Shown here piece after piece: positions 25,646 to 33,207 of a DNA stretch of 34,266 bases. Every line of letters begins with the position of its first letter. The first letter of the stretch is position 1. The notes beneath the pieces are model-generated. The model ran no database searches. It was not told where the DNA came from and saw only the letters and a program-made list of their open reading frames with translations. The stretch is from the NCBI GenBank assembly GCA_028282925.1, contig JANQGV010000053.1, positions 1 through 34,266 of the forward strand, written 5' to 3'. This DNA comes from Thermodesulfobacteriota bacterium. GTDB taxonomy: Bacteria > Desulfobacterota > WTBG01 > CAIYCZ01 > CAIRTM01. The position numbers were made by a program, and so were the translations under genes.

Positions 25646-27490
25646 CTATTCCGCAATATATTGTGTAACCACTACCGGCGTCGTCACCCCTCCACTTGAC
25701 TCACCGGCTTGCTTCATAAAATCGAGCCAGATAGGAAGCGCAGTTCGAGCACCGGTCTCGTTTTTACCGATTTGCTGCTGATCGTCACGCCCCACCCAGA
25801 CCCCGGTGATAAGATTCTCGTCAAACCCGATAAACCAGGCGTCGGCGCACTCGTTGCTGGTACCGGTTTTTCCGTATGCCCGCCGTTTCAGAGACCGAGC
25901 CTTTTTACCCGTACCCTGCAGCACAACCGACCTGAGCAAACTGCGCACATCCCTGACGACTTTTTTTGAGATAATGCGCTTTTTATGAATTCCCGGTTCC
26001 ACAAGCGTCATCTGCTGCCGGTCGATGATCCGATCCATCGGCACCGCTTCAACACGGTATCCATGACTCAACGTGGCATAGGCGCATACCATCTCCAACA
26101 GTGTCATTTCCGATGCCCCCAGGGCCGATGAATAATAGGGGTGGATGGTGCTTGCAATACCGAGTTTTTTTGCCGTTGCAATAATATGCTCGATGCCGAC
26201 CCGTTTGGCAAGGTTCACGGTTGCGGCATTCAGTGATTTACTGAATGCATGCCGCAGGGACACCTTGCCCATATAGACTCCGTTGTAATTTTGCGGCACC
26301 CAGATGCCTTCCTTCTGGATTTCGGCAACCCGCTTGTCGTCGATAAAATCATTGGGCTGATAGCCTTTTTGCAATGCCGCAAGGTAAACGATCGGTTTAA
26401 AGGCCGAGCCGGGCTGCCGCTTGGCCTGCACGGCCCTGTTGAATTGAGACTCATGGTAATCCACTCCTCCCACCATGGCCTTGACACGGCCGGTTTGCAA
26501 CTCCACGGCAACAAGAGCAATTTGTGCATCAAAAATCCCCCTCTTTACCAGTTTGTCGACACCGCGCTCAACGGCCTCTTCCGCCTTTCTCTGCAGGTCG
26601 TAGTCGAGGGTAGAGTAAATGGTAAGCCCGGACGTATACAGCCGGTCGCCGAAGCGGTTTTCAAGCTCTGTGCGCATGTAATCGACAAAAAACGGGGCCT
26701 TATAGGTCCGGCCGTATAACTTGTCGGGCACAACTTCTCGGGCTGACTGCTGAAACTGCTGCTCGTTGAGAAAACCTATAGTCAGCATTTTCGCCAACAC
26801 CCTGTTTCTACGCTTAACGGCTTTTTCCGGACTCTTGAACGGCGAATGCTTCGACGGCGCTTTAGGCAGGGTTGCAAGCAGCGCGGCCTCGGCAATGGTC
26901 AGCTCCCCGGTTGTTTTTCCGAAATAGGTCCGGGCGGCTGCTTCGATTCCGTAGGCCCGGGTTCCCAGGTAGGCATGATTGAGATAAAATTCCAGTATTT
27001 CATCCTTCTCGTACATCTGCTCTATTTGCAGGGCAAGGATGATTTCCTTAATCTTGCGCGTTATGGTCTTGTCCGGGGTCAGAAAAAGCATCTTTGCCAA
27101 TTGCTGGGTAATGGTGCTGGCCCCCTCTACAAAGGCAAGTGCCCCGATATTTTTCAGCAGGGCGGCCCCGATTCGTATGCCGTCGATCCCGCAATGCCGG
27201 TAAAACCGCTTATCTTCAACCGCAATAAACGCATTTTTAACATGCTCCGGAATATCTTCTCTGCCGATAAAATTACGGCGTTCAATATAGAATTCGGTCA
27301 GGAGATGATTGTCGTAGGAATACAGTCGTGATGCTTTAAAAGGAGCATAGTCTTCCAGGCTTGAAATATCGGGAAGGGTTACGGCGCACCAGAAAAGGTA
27401 GCCGACCAGCGAACCTGCGGCAAGGGTTAATATGCCGGGGATGCTGCGGATACAAACCCGCCGCGACCAGAGCAGGGCCACGGCAAGCAT
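25646..27490 (-). CDS. Class A penicillin-binding protein (PBP1A-like)
   Basis: This bifunctional peptidoglycan synthase polymerises glycan strands and cross-links peptides on the periplasmic face. The 614 residues include one N-terminal membrane helix (about 17-38) and a GT51 domain with catalytic Glu92 in VEDKRFYRH and GASTITQQLAKMLFL (123-137). The transpeptidase has SxxK (SAFK, 362-365), SxN (SLN, 419-421) and KTG (KTGT, 541-544). At 614 residues it is short for PBP1A (about 750-850), lacking large OB-type inserts and the C-terminal tail. Its start at 27490 overlaps the upstream receiver-domain gene by 64 bases. That gene and the actin-like gene appear to share its operon, which points to coupling with cell growth. 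Confidence 0.92.
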   Translation of the reverse strand: MLAVALLWSRRVCIRSIPGILTLAAGSLVGYLFWCAVTLPDISSLEDYAPFKASRLYSYDNHLLTEFYIERRNFIGREDIPEHVKNAFIAVEDKRFYRHCGIDGIRIGAALLKNIGALAFVEGASTITQQLAKMLFLTPDKTITRKIKEIILALQIEQMYEKDEILEFYLNHAYLGTRAYGIEAAARTYFGKTTGELTIAEAALLATLPKAPSKHSPFKSPEKAVKRRNRVLAKMLTIGFLNEQQFQQSAREVVPDKLYGRTYKAPFFVDYMRTELENRFGDRLYTSGLTIYSTLDYDLQRKAEEAVERGVDKLVKRGIFDAQIALVAVELQTGRVKAMVGGVDYHESQFNRAVQAKRQPGSAFKPIVYLAALQKGYQPNDFIDDKRVAEIQKEGIWVPQNYNGVYMGKVSLRHAFSKSLNAATVNLAKRVGIEHIIATAKKLGIASTIHPYYSSALGASEMTLLEMVCAYATLSHGYRVEAVPMDRIIDRQQMTLVEPGIHKKRIISKKVVRDVRSLLRSVVLQGTGKKARSLKRRAYGKTGTSNECADAWFIGFDENLITGVWVGRDDQQQIGKNETGARTALPIWLDFMKQAGESSGGVTTPVVVTQYIAE

Positions 27491-27888
27491 CGACAGGAAA
27501 CGGGCATACGAGTTTTTTTTTTAGCCCGTTCGATAAAAACAGACTGGACCAGCTCAAGAATATATTCGGGATCAAGGGGCTCTGTGGCCGTCAGGTCCCT
27601 TTTCAGGCAGGCCGATTGCAGGTATGTCCCGTTTTGATGGTCGGAAAGGACGATCTTCAGCGCATCAGGCATATAATACGAGATTTCTTTCAAAGCGGCA
27701 TATGCATGGCGCACATCTTTTTTGGCGTCGAACACAATCACCGCTTCGCCGGAATCACGTCCCACCAGCTTTTGGATTTCCACTCTCGATCGGCATACCG
27801 CAACCCTGAGCCCCCCAAGGCGCATAATCTTTTGCAGAATTGCGCTGCGGGTGCTGTCTGTTGAGTAGATAATAACAGTGGGTTCCAT
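27427..27888 (-). CDS. Degenerate receiver-domain protein
   Basis: The 153-residue protein reads as a response-regulator receiver fold over residues 1-118: VIIYSTDS, IVFDAKKDV with Asp54 at the phosphorylation site, and IVLSDHQ. The acidic pair after the first strand is reduced and the conserved Lys near strand 5 is replaced (TATEPLDPE), so it is probably a pseudo-receiver that binds partners without normal phosphotransfer. No DNA-binding output follows. The last 30 residues (TRMPVSCRCLPWPC...) lie in the overlap with the PBP gene and look like translated overlap. A 10-A tract at 27523-27532 precedes them. The ATG has only a weak AGG site. Confidence 0.7.
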   Translation of the reverse strand: MEPTVIIYSTDSTRSAILQKIMRLGGLRVAVCRSRVEIQKLVGRDSGEAVIVFDAKKDVRHAYAALKEISYYMPDALKIVLSDHQNGTYLQSACLKRDLTATEPLDPEYILELVQSVFIERAKKKTRMPVSCRCLPWPCSGRGGFVSAASPAY

Positions 27889-27893
27889 AGTGC

Positions 27894-29120
27894 CTATTCC
27901 GCCTCTTCCTCCATCGCCATTTTGAGCAATCCTTTGGCGGTTGCAAAAAGGGGTTTTTCGGCAATGCGTATTTCAGAAACCGGTATCGGCAGGGGATTCT
28001 CTGCGCAGGCCTTTTCGAAGAGCTCGCGGCACCCTTCAGCCGCAACAGACCCGCCGCTCAGCACCAGGGGGATGCCTTTCGACATACGAGGCACCTTGTC
28101 CGATGAACCGACCACCTGCTGCAGGCCTTTCAGCAACGACGTGAAAAGATCCGTGTAGTATATGTGCAGCCCGGTCTCAATGGTATTGCGCGGTTCCACT
28201 GAAAGGTCCAGCTCAGTCTCTTTGTACTCACGCACTTTTGCCAAAGGCTCTCCCACGGCCTGGGAAACCATGCAATCGATATAGTCGCCACCCTTTTGAA
28301 TACTGAAGGAAAGAACGGGCACGGCCAAATATGAAAGGCAGACATTGCACATGCCGCCGCCGATACTGATGCCGATTCCGGTATAGTTATTGTCCGCCAG
28401 CTCGGAAAACACGACCGACAGGCCTTCATGAATCGACAGGGGGGTATAGCCCTTGCTGCGCAGATGCATCTTGATGACCGACTCGTGAAAAACGGTGGAA
28501 ACCGAGCCGTCGACGGGATCGGCCGGTACGCTGAAGCAGATTTTCTCACCCTGTTGCTCTGCAGGGCGTACGACATTATCGAGAATTGCCTTGATCACAT
28601 CAACGGCATCCTCTTCCTGGGGGTTGATTAAACCGCTCTCAACCGGCCGGCGTATTGATGCACCGTGCATGGTGGCGAACTCTTCAGCCGGAGATCCGAG
28701 AATATACAGCTTTTTGTTTTTATCAAAAAAATCGATGCTGTTCTTTTTAAGGGTCTTTTTGACCATTTTTGAAACCGGCATGGCAAAAAAAGCGTTCATC
28801 TGTCGCACGGTCCGCACGCTTTTGCAGTTGTTCTGCGCCACCACCACACTTGTCGTGCCGATATCGATCCCGACAGGACCCTTGACCAGGCCCGCCTGCT
28901 GTCCCGTATGTGCAGGGGCCGTATCCGGAGCCGGCTCCTGTACAATCGGTGGTTTTAACCCAAGGCTCTCAATGGTTTCATCGCTGATATGCGGAGATTT
29001 GTTCTTGATGTCCCTGCCGGTCTCAAGACTTATTGCATCGATATCACGGGTTGTACCGCTGTCGAGACGAACACGCCGCCGTCCCCCCTTGGTTAATTGC
29101 TCTGCCGTATTGCCGTTCAT
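27894..29120 (-). CDS. Actin-like (MreB/Hsp70-superfamily) ATPase with N-terminal extension
   Basis: The 408 residues start with about 80 polar residues (GRRRVRL, PAPDTAPAHTG) that look disordered. An actin-fold ATPase core follows: phosphate-1 motif GPVGIDIGTTSVVVAQ (81-96), phosphate-2 motif GIGISIGGGMCNV (248-260) and adenosine motif PLVLSGGSVAAEG (351-363). Catalytic details differ from MreB and DnaK, so I give no symbol. It probably polymerises or acts as a regulatory ATPase. It precedes a pseudo-receiver and a class A PBP with 5-base and overlapping junctions, so a role in wall growth or cell shape is a fair inference. AAAAGGA lies 7 bases before the ATG. Confidence 0.82.
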   Translation of the reverse strand: MNGNTAEQLTKGGRRRVRLDSGTTRDIDAISLETGRDIKNKSPHISDETIESLGLKPPIVQEPAPDTAPAHTGQQAGLVKGPVGIDIGTTSVVVAQNNCKSVRTVRQMNAFFAMPVSKMVKKTLKKNSIDFFDKNKKLYILGSPAEEFATMHGASIRRPVESGLINPQEEDAVDVIKAILDNVVRPAEQQGEKICFSVPADPVDGSVSTVFHESVIKMHLRSKGYTPLSIHEGLSVVFSELADNNYTGIGISIGGGMCNVCLSYLAVPVLSFSIQKGGDYIDCMVSQAVGEPLAKVREYKETELDLSVEPRNTIETGLHIYYTDLFTSLLKGLQQVVGSSDKVPRMSKGIPLVLSGGSVAAEGCRELFEKACAENPLPIPVSEIRIAEKPLFATAKGLLKMAMEEEAE

Positions 29121-29529
29121 GACGGTATCCTTTTTAATTGACTGTACTCTTCTTTATCACGTGAGGTAATACACGTACCCCGCCCTTTCTATTACATACT
29201 TCCCCTTCTTTGCAGGTAATGTGCCATGTCTAAAAAACAATTCCCCCTCTTTCAAACGCCGTCATCAAGCAAAAACAGTCGAATTAAACAAAACAAATTC
29301 AGATACTTACAAATCACCGGCGTACTACACCCAAAAATCCCCTTTTTGACTCAGGCAAACTCCACCCGGCAGCACCCGGAGCCTGCTTCCCGGCACCGGG
29401 AAAAATCTTCCCTGTCTGGAACAGACAGAGAGACCAGCAAGACGATTACTTTATTGAAAAAGCTTTGATCAGTTCAAGGTTTGAAGTTGAAGCCCGTTGC
29501 TGCCGACTATATATGCCATTAAAAAAGCC
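29121..29529. other. Intergenic region upstream of the actin-like gene
   Basis: It should hold the minus-strand promoter of the actin-like operon, but I found no clear hexamers. A plus-strand open frame of 80 codons at 29226-29468 has no ribosome binding site and a biased Ser/Lys/Thr composition, so I leave it out. The right end borders the nested repeat at 29530. Confidence 0.3.
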
Positions 29530-29711
29530 CTAATCCCAAATCAAGTGAATATTCGTCGCGAGGGTGTTGGAATGCCCGGAGATAACGGCTACACGGACTG
29601 GAAGCCGAAGAAGCGTACTTGTTGTACGTTGATGAGGCTGGAGGGAGTACAGCCGGTAGATTCGGACATTGCGGCAGCCGCAGCAGAATGTTTCGCTTGT
29701 TTTGGGATTAG
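29530..29711. mobile_element. Inverted-repeat element (MITE-like), copy 2
   Basis: It is 182 bp bounded by CTAATCCCAAATCAAG and CTTGTTTTGGGATTAG, with one mismatch between the arms, and is about 75% identical by eye to 25398-25580. The shared interior includes AAGCCGAAGAA and GTACGTTGATGAGGCTGGAG. It is followed directly by a right half of the outer repeat family, but no matching left half is present. Confidence 0.72.
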
Positions 29712-29751
29712 CAGTAGCGCAACGCAAAAGATGAGCGTTTTCCGACAGCCT
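29712..29751 (-). repeat. Palindromic repeat, copy D (right half only)
   Basis: CAGTAGCGCAACGCAAAAG followed by ATGAGCGTTTTCCGACAGCCT is the right end of the outer repeat. It stops 1 base before the stop codon (29753) of the TPR gene. The left arm seems to have been lost next to the inserted element. Confidence 0.7.
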
Positions 29752-29752
29752 C

Positions 29753-30238
29753 TTACCTCCACCCAAAGCGTGTCAGGATCAGTCCCGCATAATGATTGGC
29801 AAAGTGACTGCGTTTCAGGAAAGGGAAAACCAGGGGCTTGCGGATGCCCATATCAACCAGTTGCCGGTGTATCCTCTCGTTATCAAGGTCTACTGCCAGT
29901 CCGCGTTTGAAGGCTATGAAGGCTTCCTTTTTTCTGCCGAACTGCAGATAGACCCGGCCCAGGTTACAAAACAGGTCCGGGTCGTAATACACTTCCCGGG
30001 CCGCCTCTTCGCACAGAATAATCGCCTCATCGGCCTTTTTATCGACAAGCGCAATGGACAGTCCCAGGTATGAGAGATAGCGCGGTTCGAGCGGTTTGAT
30101 TTTCAGGGCCTTCCTGAAAGCCCTGCCCGCCATGCGGGATTCGCCCTTCTCCATCAGATGACAGCCCATGGTAAAAAGCATTTCAGCCTGTTCGGGCCGC
30201 GACTGCTCCGCATGTGCGTTTTCTGTGTGCTGTATCAC
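29753..30238 (-). CDS. TPR-repeat protein
   Basis: The 161-residue cytosolic protein contains about three tetratricopeptide units (AEMLFTMGCHLMEKGESRMA, then AFRKALKIKP; YLSYLGLSIALVDKKADEAI; LFCNLGRVYLQFGRKKEAF). It probably serves as a protein-protein adaptor. I chose a GTG at 30238 because GGAG lies 7 bases upstream. The frame is open to a GTG at 30295, which lies directly next to the preceding gene. It lies 57 bases downstream of the c-di-GMP riboswitch-controlled gene and could share its transcript and thus its control. Confidence 0.75.
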   Translation of the reverse strand: MIQHTENAHAEQSRPEQAEMLFTMGCHLMEKGESRMAGRAFRKALKIKPLEPRYLSYLGLSIALVDKKADEAIILCEEAAREVYYDPDLFCNLGRVYLQFGRKKEAFIAFKRGLAVDLDNERIHRQLVDMGIRKPLVFPFLKRSHFANHYAGLILTRFGWR

Positions 30239-30295
30239 GATACATCTCCAAAAACGTCTTTCCTGCTGTAGTTCCTGCAAGCGCAGAACCTGCAC

Positions 30296-30985
30296 TCATT
30301 TTCCGACAACCGACACCACAAAAAACCGAATTTTGGGGTTCATCGGCTGAAACGTTCCTTCAAAAGAAAACAGGGGGATAACCGGTTTGCCGCCGGATGC
30401 GGTGCTGCTGTCGATTGCCTGCAGGATTTCCATGCCGTTTATATAGGCATTGAAGCGATTGTTTTCATACACCGGCAAAGAACGCCCTTCTATAAGGGTC
30501 AGGCAGTTTTTCAATGGATTGGTGCCTAAGAGGTTGCCGCTTATCTGGAGCGCGCCCAGCAGGGAAGCATTGATGAATGTATTCTCAAGATCAATCCTGT
30601 TGCGCAGCCAGCCGGTCGTGTTGAATCCTGTTGCCGTCCATTCGGACAGAATGCGCATGGGGCTGCCGGATACCTGACGCAATGCACTCACGGGCAGGGC
30701 ATGTACATTGGAGCGCTGATCGACAGGGTCGGTCTGATGCGCTTGCGCAGGATAAGCGAACAGCGAACAAACAACCAATATCGATATAAGAACACGAACA
30801 AGGCCGGGAACATATCGGAAAAATCTTGTCTCATGAGACTGTTGGAAAATGTTCAGATACAAGGCGCGCGAACGCTTGAGGAATGAGGCGTACTCAGTTG
30901 TACGCCGCAGTGACGAAGGGGGAGTGCAACACAGTAGATGGGCGTTTTCCGGCAGTCTAATACACGAAACATCTTTTCTCAACAT
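30296..30985 (-). CDS. Riboswitch-controlled secreted protein with an in-frame repeat insertion
   Basis: The 229-residue protein starts at an ATG at 30985 with GAGGTGC 8 bases upstream. Residues 1-9 (MLRKDVSCI) are followed by 41 residues encoded exactly by repeat copy C (residues 10-50). Then come FFRYVPGLV and a Sec signal-like core VLISILVVCSLFAYPAQA and a mature domain of about 150 residues with unknown fold. Without the repeat, the signal peptide would begin directly after MLRKDVSCI. With it, the hydrophobic core sits about 60 residues from the start, which may impair export. No good start codon lies between the repeat and the core. I know no family for the mature part. A c-di-GMP-I riboswitch lies upstream. 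Confidence 0.72.
   Translation of the reverse strand: MLRKDVSCIRLPENAHLLCCTPPSSLRRTTEYASFLKRSRALYLNIFQQSHETRFFRYVPGLVRVLISILVVCSLFAYPAQAHQTDPVDQRSNVHALPVSALRQVSGSPMRILSEWTATGFNTTGWLRNRIDLENTFINASLLGALQISGNLLGTNPLKNCLTLIEGRSLPVYENNRFNAYINGMEILQAIDSSTASGGKPVIPLFSFEGTFQPMNPKIRFFVVSVVGK
30836..30958 (-). repeat. Palindromic repeat, copy C (inside a gene)
   Basis: This is a 123 bp short form with terminal inverted repeats AGACTGTTGGAAAATG (left) and CGTTTTCCGGCAGTCT (right). The interior includes TTCAGATACAAGGCGCGCG, a small GTACTCAGTTGTAC palindrome and GCCGCAGTGACGAAG. It lies within the coding region of the secreted-protein gene, is 41 codons long and has no stop in that frame. Confidence 0.88.
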
Positions 30986-30990
30986 ACTCA

Positions 30991-31041
30991 GCACCTCATT
31001 TCATCCGGTTCCGTGCAGATCACGGCCCTTGTGTGAGGTGC
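30991..31041 (-). promoter_or_regulatory. Shine-Dalgarno sequestering pairing of the riboswitch
   Basis: In the RNA the sequence GCACCTCA (plus-strand 31034-31041) is perfectly complementary to TGAGGTGC (30991-30998), which contains the ribosome binding site of the gene starting at 30985. A small CCGTG/CACGG hairpin at 31011-31025 lies between them and brings the two arms together. This is a translational expression platform. Which ligand state frees the site is not decided by the sequence. Confidence 0.7.
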
Positions 31042-31047
31042 CGAATC

Positions 31048-31138
31048 CGCCCGGTAGCTCTGCCACCATATCTCAGGTTGAGACGTAGGCCGAAAGCTTT
31101 GCGTCCCACATTTTCATGTGGTTTGCCTTTTTCAGGCG
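31048..31138 (-). ncRNA. Cyclic-di-GMP-I (GEMM-I) riboswitch aptamer
   Basis: Read on the minus strand, the RNA has the GEMM-I consensus elements in order. They are P1 CGCCTG; GGCAAACC; a stem CCACAT with GAAA tetraloop and ATGTGG; GGGACGCAAAGC; GGCCTACG; a second stem-loop; and GCAGAGCTACC, closing with CGGGCG that pairs with P1 base by base. This aptamer binds c-di-GMP, or cGAMP in GEMM-Ib variants. The downstream gene on the same strand begins at 30985. Confidence 0.92.
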
Positions 31139-31201
31139 TTATAAAAAAAAGTGCAAGAAAGAGATTGTTTACCCGTCTATAAAATGGTCTGTACAGGTAT
31201 A

Positions 31202-31230
31202 AGTATAGAACCCGGCCTGAGAAGTGCCAG
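31202..31230 (-). promoter_or_regulatory. Candidate promoter of the riboswitch transcript
   Basis: On the minus strand CTGGCA (31225-31230) and TATACT (31202-31207) are separated by 17 bases, matching the -35 box in 4 of 6 and the -10 box in 5 of 6 positions. Transcription would start near 31195, about 55 bases before the aptamer. It stands in the correct direction, but there is no further proof. Confidence 0.35.
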
Positions 31231-31358
31231 TAAAGTATTAACCGGTCTTTTGTGAAATATTTACCCAGTCGCAACAGGCTGTTTTTACTTCAATAAAACC
31301 CTCAAACCAGCCCCCCTCCCCTCGGTAAAAAAGCCCCTGAGCCTCCATAACGACCGTA

Positions 31359-31387
31359 TTGACAGAGATGCAGTTTACTGCTAAGGT
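31359..31387 (+). promoter_or_regulatory. Candidate promoter of the CRP/FNR-like gene
   Basis: A perfect TTGACA at 31359-31364 is followed after 17 bases by TAAGGT at 31382-31387, a weak -10 box. It lies about 65 bases before the ATG of the regulator gene. A similar layout (perfect -35, weak -10) is found before uvrA. Confidence 0.45.
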
Positions 31388-31454
31388 AAAAAACAATGCC
31401 CGAGGCATTCGACAGGAAAAAAACACCTACATTTTAAGGAATTGAATAGATATC

Positions 31455-32096
31455 ATGCTTGAAAAAATTCCCCTCTTCTCAGGTCTGACTGAGGAACAAA
31501 TCCGGGATTTGGAAAAAGTAGCTTCCAAGAAAAAATACCCTAAAAATACCATCATATTCAGTGAAGGCGACAAAACCGATTCATTGTATGTTATCACCGA
31601 CGGCAAAATCAAGGTGACCATCAATGACGAGGACGGCAAGGAAATCATTTTGTCGATCCTGGGAAGCGGCGAGTACTTCGGTGAAATGGCCCTGCTTGAT
31701 AATCAGCCCCGTTCGGCCTGCGCCATGACAAAAGAGCCGACCGAGCTTTTGCAGTTTGCCAAGGACGATTTCATGCAGATCTTTTCGTCCAACCCCATTG
31801 CTTTTAACCTGCTGCGCGGTCTGATTCAAAGACTTCGTGAAGCCAACAAAAAGATTGAAAGCCTGGCTTTGCTGGATGTGTACGGCCGGGTGGCGCGTCT
31901 GCTGACCCATATGGGCAAACAGGTGGATGACAAACTGGTGCTTGAGGACAAGCTTACACATCAGGAAATAGCCAACATGGTGGGATCGTCACGCGAAATG
32001 GTCAGCATTATCCTGAAAGAACTTACAAACGGTGGATACATCAGCATCGAAAACAAGATGATCACCATCAACCGCAAACTTCCCTATTCCTGGTAG
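31455..32096 (+). CDS. CRP/FNR-family transcriptional regulator
   Basis: The 213-residue protein has an N-terminal cyclic-nucleotide-binding beta-roll (residues 4-115, GEYFGEMALLDNQPRSA in the phosphate-binding cassette position), a dimerisation helix and a C-terminal winged helix-turn-helix (LTHQEIANMVGSSREMVSII). It retains Arg and Ser in the NQPRSA loop, which is compatible with cAMP or cGMP binding. It lacks the N-terminal Cys cluster of FNR. The ligand and targets are unknown. It stands alone, with a poor ribosome binding site (AAGGA far upstream). Confidence 0.9.
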   Translation: MLEKIPLFSGLTEEQIRDLEKVASKKKYPKNTIIFSEGDKTDSLYVITDGKIKVTINDEDGKEIILSILGSGEYFGEMALLDNQPRSACAMTKEPTELLQFAKDDFMQIFSSNPIAFNLLRGLIQRLREANKKIESLALLDVYGRVARLLTHMGKQVDDKLVLEDKLTHQEIANMVGSSREMVSIILKELTNGGYISIENKMITINRKLPYSW

Positions 32097-32209
32097 CCCA
32101 CCTTTACCGAAAGCAAGGCAAGATTACTTCGCACAGACGGTCTCGGCACCTGCTCAAAAAGCACTGCAGAATCGGACCATCCGACATAAAAAACCGGCAA
32201 GGATATTTC

Positions 32210-33076
32210 TCAGTTCTTCCTGGCGACAACGACCCGATCCAGACGTGCATAATCCTGCACAACACGAATATCGCGATACACCCCGGTCTCTTCAAACAAT
32301 TTCGCAACGGCCCGGGCCTGGTCTGAACCGATCTCCAGCATCACCCATCCGTCCGGCGCTAAATAATCCGGAAAGTGTTGTATCCAGCTCGTATAAAAGT
32401 CCAGTCCTTCGCTCCCTCCGCACAGCGCTGCCCGGGGTTCATACTGCCGGACTTCCGGCTGAAGATGCTGCATATCAGCCTCCGGTATATAGGGAGGATT
32501 CGACACGATCATATCGAAAATCCCCTTGTCTCTGAACGGGCCGGCACCATCGCCGCAGACGAGCCCGACGCTGCCCTGCAATCCATTGCGCATCGCGTTT
32601 TCTCCGGCAACCGTGAGGGCCGCGGAAGAGATATCCACGCCGACGACGGAAACGGAAGGCACCTCTTTTGCGAGGGCAACGGCAATGGCTCCGCTGCCGG
32701 TTCCGATATCAAGAACACGCTGGGACGATTGCCGCTGTTGTAATACCCCGAGCGCCTCTTCAACAAGCACTTCGGTTTCGGGCCGCGGGATAAGCACGTC
32801 GGGTGTTACTTTCAAATCGATCGACCAGAATTCCTTATTCCCCAGGATGTAGGCAACGGGTTCGCGGGCGGCCCTGCGCTTGACAAGCTCTCGAAAACGC
32901 CTTAGCTCATCATCGTCAACCGGACACTCGAAATCCGTATACAAATGCACCCGGTCCTTTTGCAGGCAGTGAGAAAGCAGCAATTCCGCATCCAGCCGGG
33001 CGGAGGCAATACCTTTTTTCACAAAATACGCCTCGGTTTCACGAAGAAGGGAGAGAATGGTCCAGGTTTGTGACAT
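32210..33076 (-). CDS. prmC: Peptide chain release factor N5-glutamine methyltransferase
   Basis: It methylates the Gln of the GGQ motif in RF1/RF2 using S-adenosylmethionine. The 288 residues show the N-terminal helical substrate domain, PVAYILGNKEFWSIDLKV with RPETEVLVE, the AdoMet loop VLDIGTGSGAIAVALA and the catalytic SNPPYIPEAD. It lies 131 bases after prfA, its substrate gene, in the usual order. No clear ribosome binding site precedes the ATG at 33076. Confidence 0.95.
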   Translation of the reverse strand: MSQTWTILSLLRETEAYFVKKGIASARLDAELLLSHCLQKDRVHLYTDFECPVDDDELRRFRELVKRRAAREPVAYILGNKEFWSIDLKVTPDVLIPRPETEVLVEEALGVLQQRQSSQRVLDIGTGSGAIAVALAKEVPSVSVVGVDISSAALTVAGENAMRNGLQGSVGLVCGDGAGPFRDKGIFDMIVSNPPYIPEADMQHLQPEVRQYEPRAALCGGSEGLDFYTSWIQHFPDYLAPDGWVMLEIGSDQARAVAKLFEETGVYRDIRVVQDYARLDRVVVARKN

Positions 33077-33207
33077 AGCGCTGCGGGTCCGTGCTTCTGC
33101 GATTGCGGTTAATCGGTAGACGCAAACGGTATTCCGTCTGCAGTTATTTCAGTGTTTTTTGGATACCGGGTACGGTATGGATGGTATAACATTGACCGGC
33201 CCTGCAA

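Noticed and set aside
29226-29468. Plus-strand open frame of 80 codons
   Set aside because: No ribosome binding site, Ser/Thr/Lys-rich sequence without domain pattern, and it ends shortly before a repeat element.
25341-30958. CRISPR array or insertion sequence as explanation of the repeats
   Set aside because: Copies are kilobases apart, palindromic at the ends, and without spacers, cas genes or a transposase frame.
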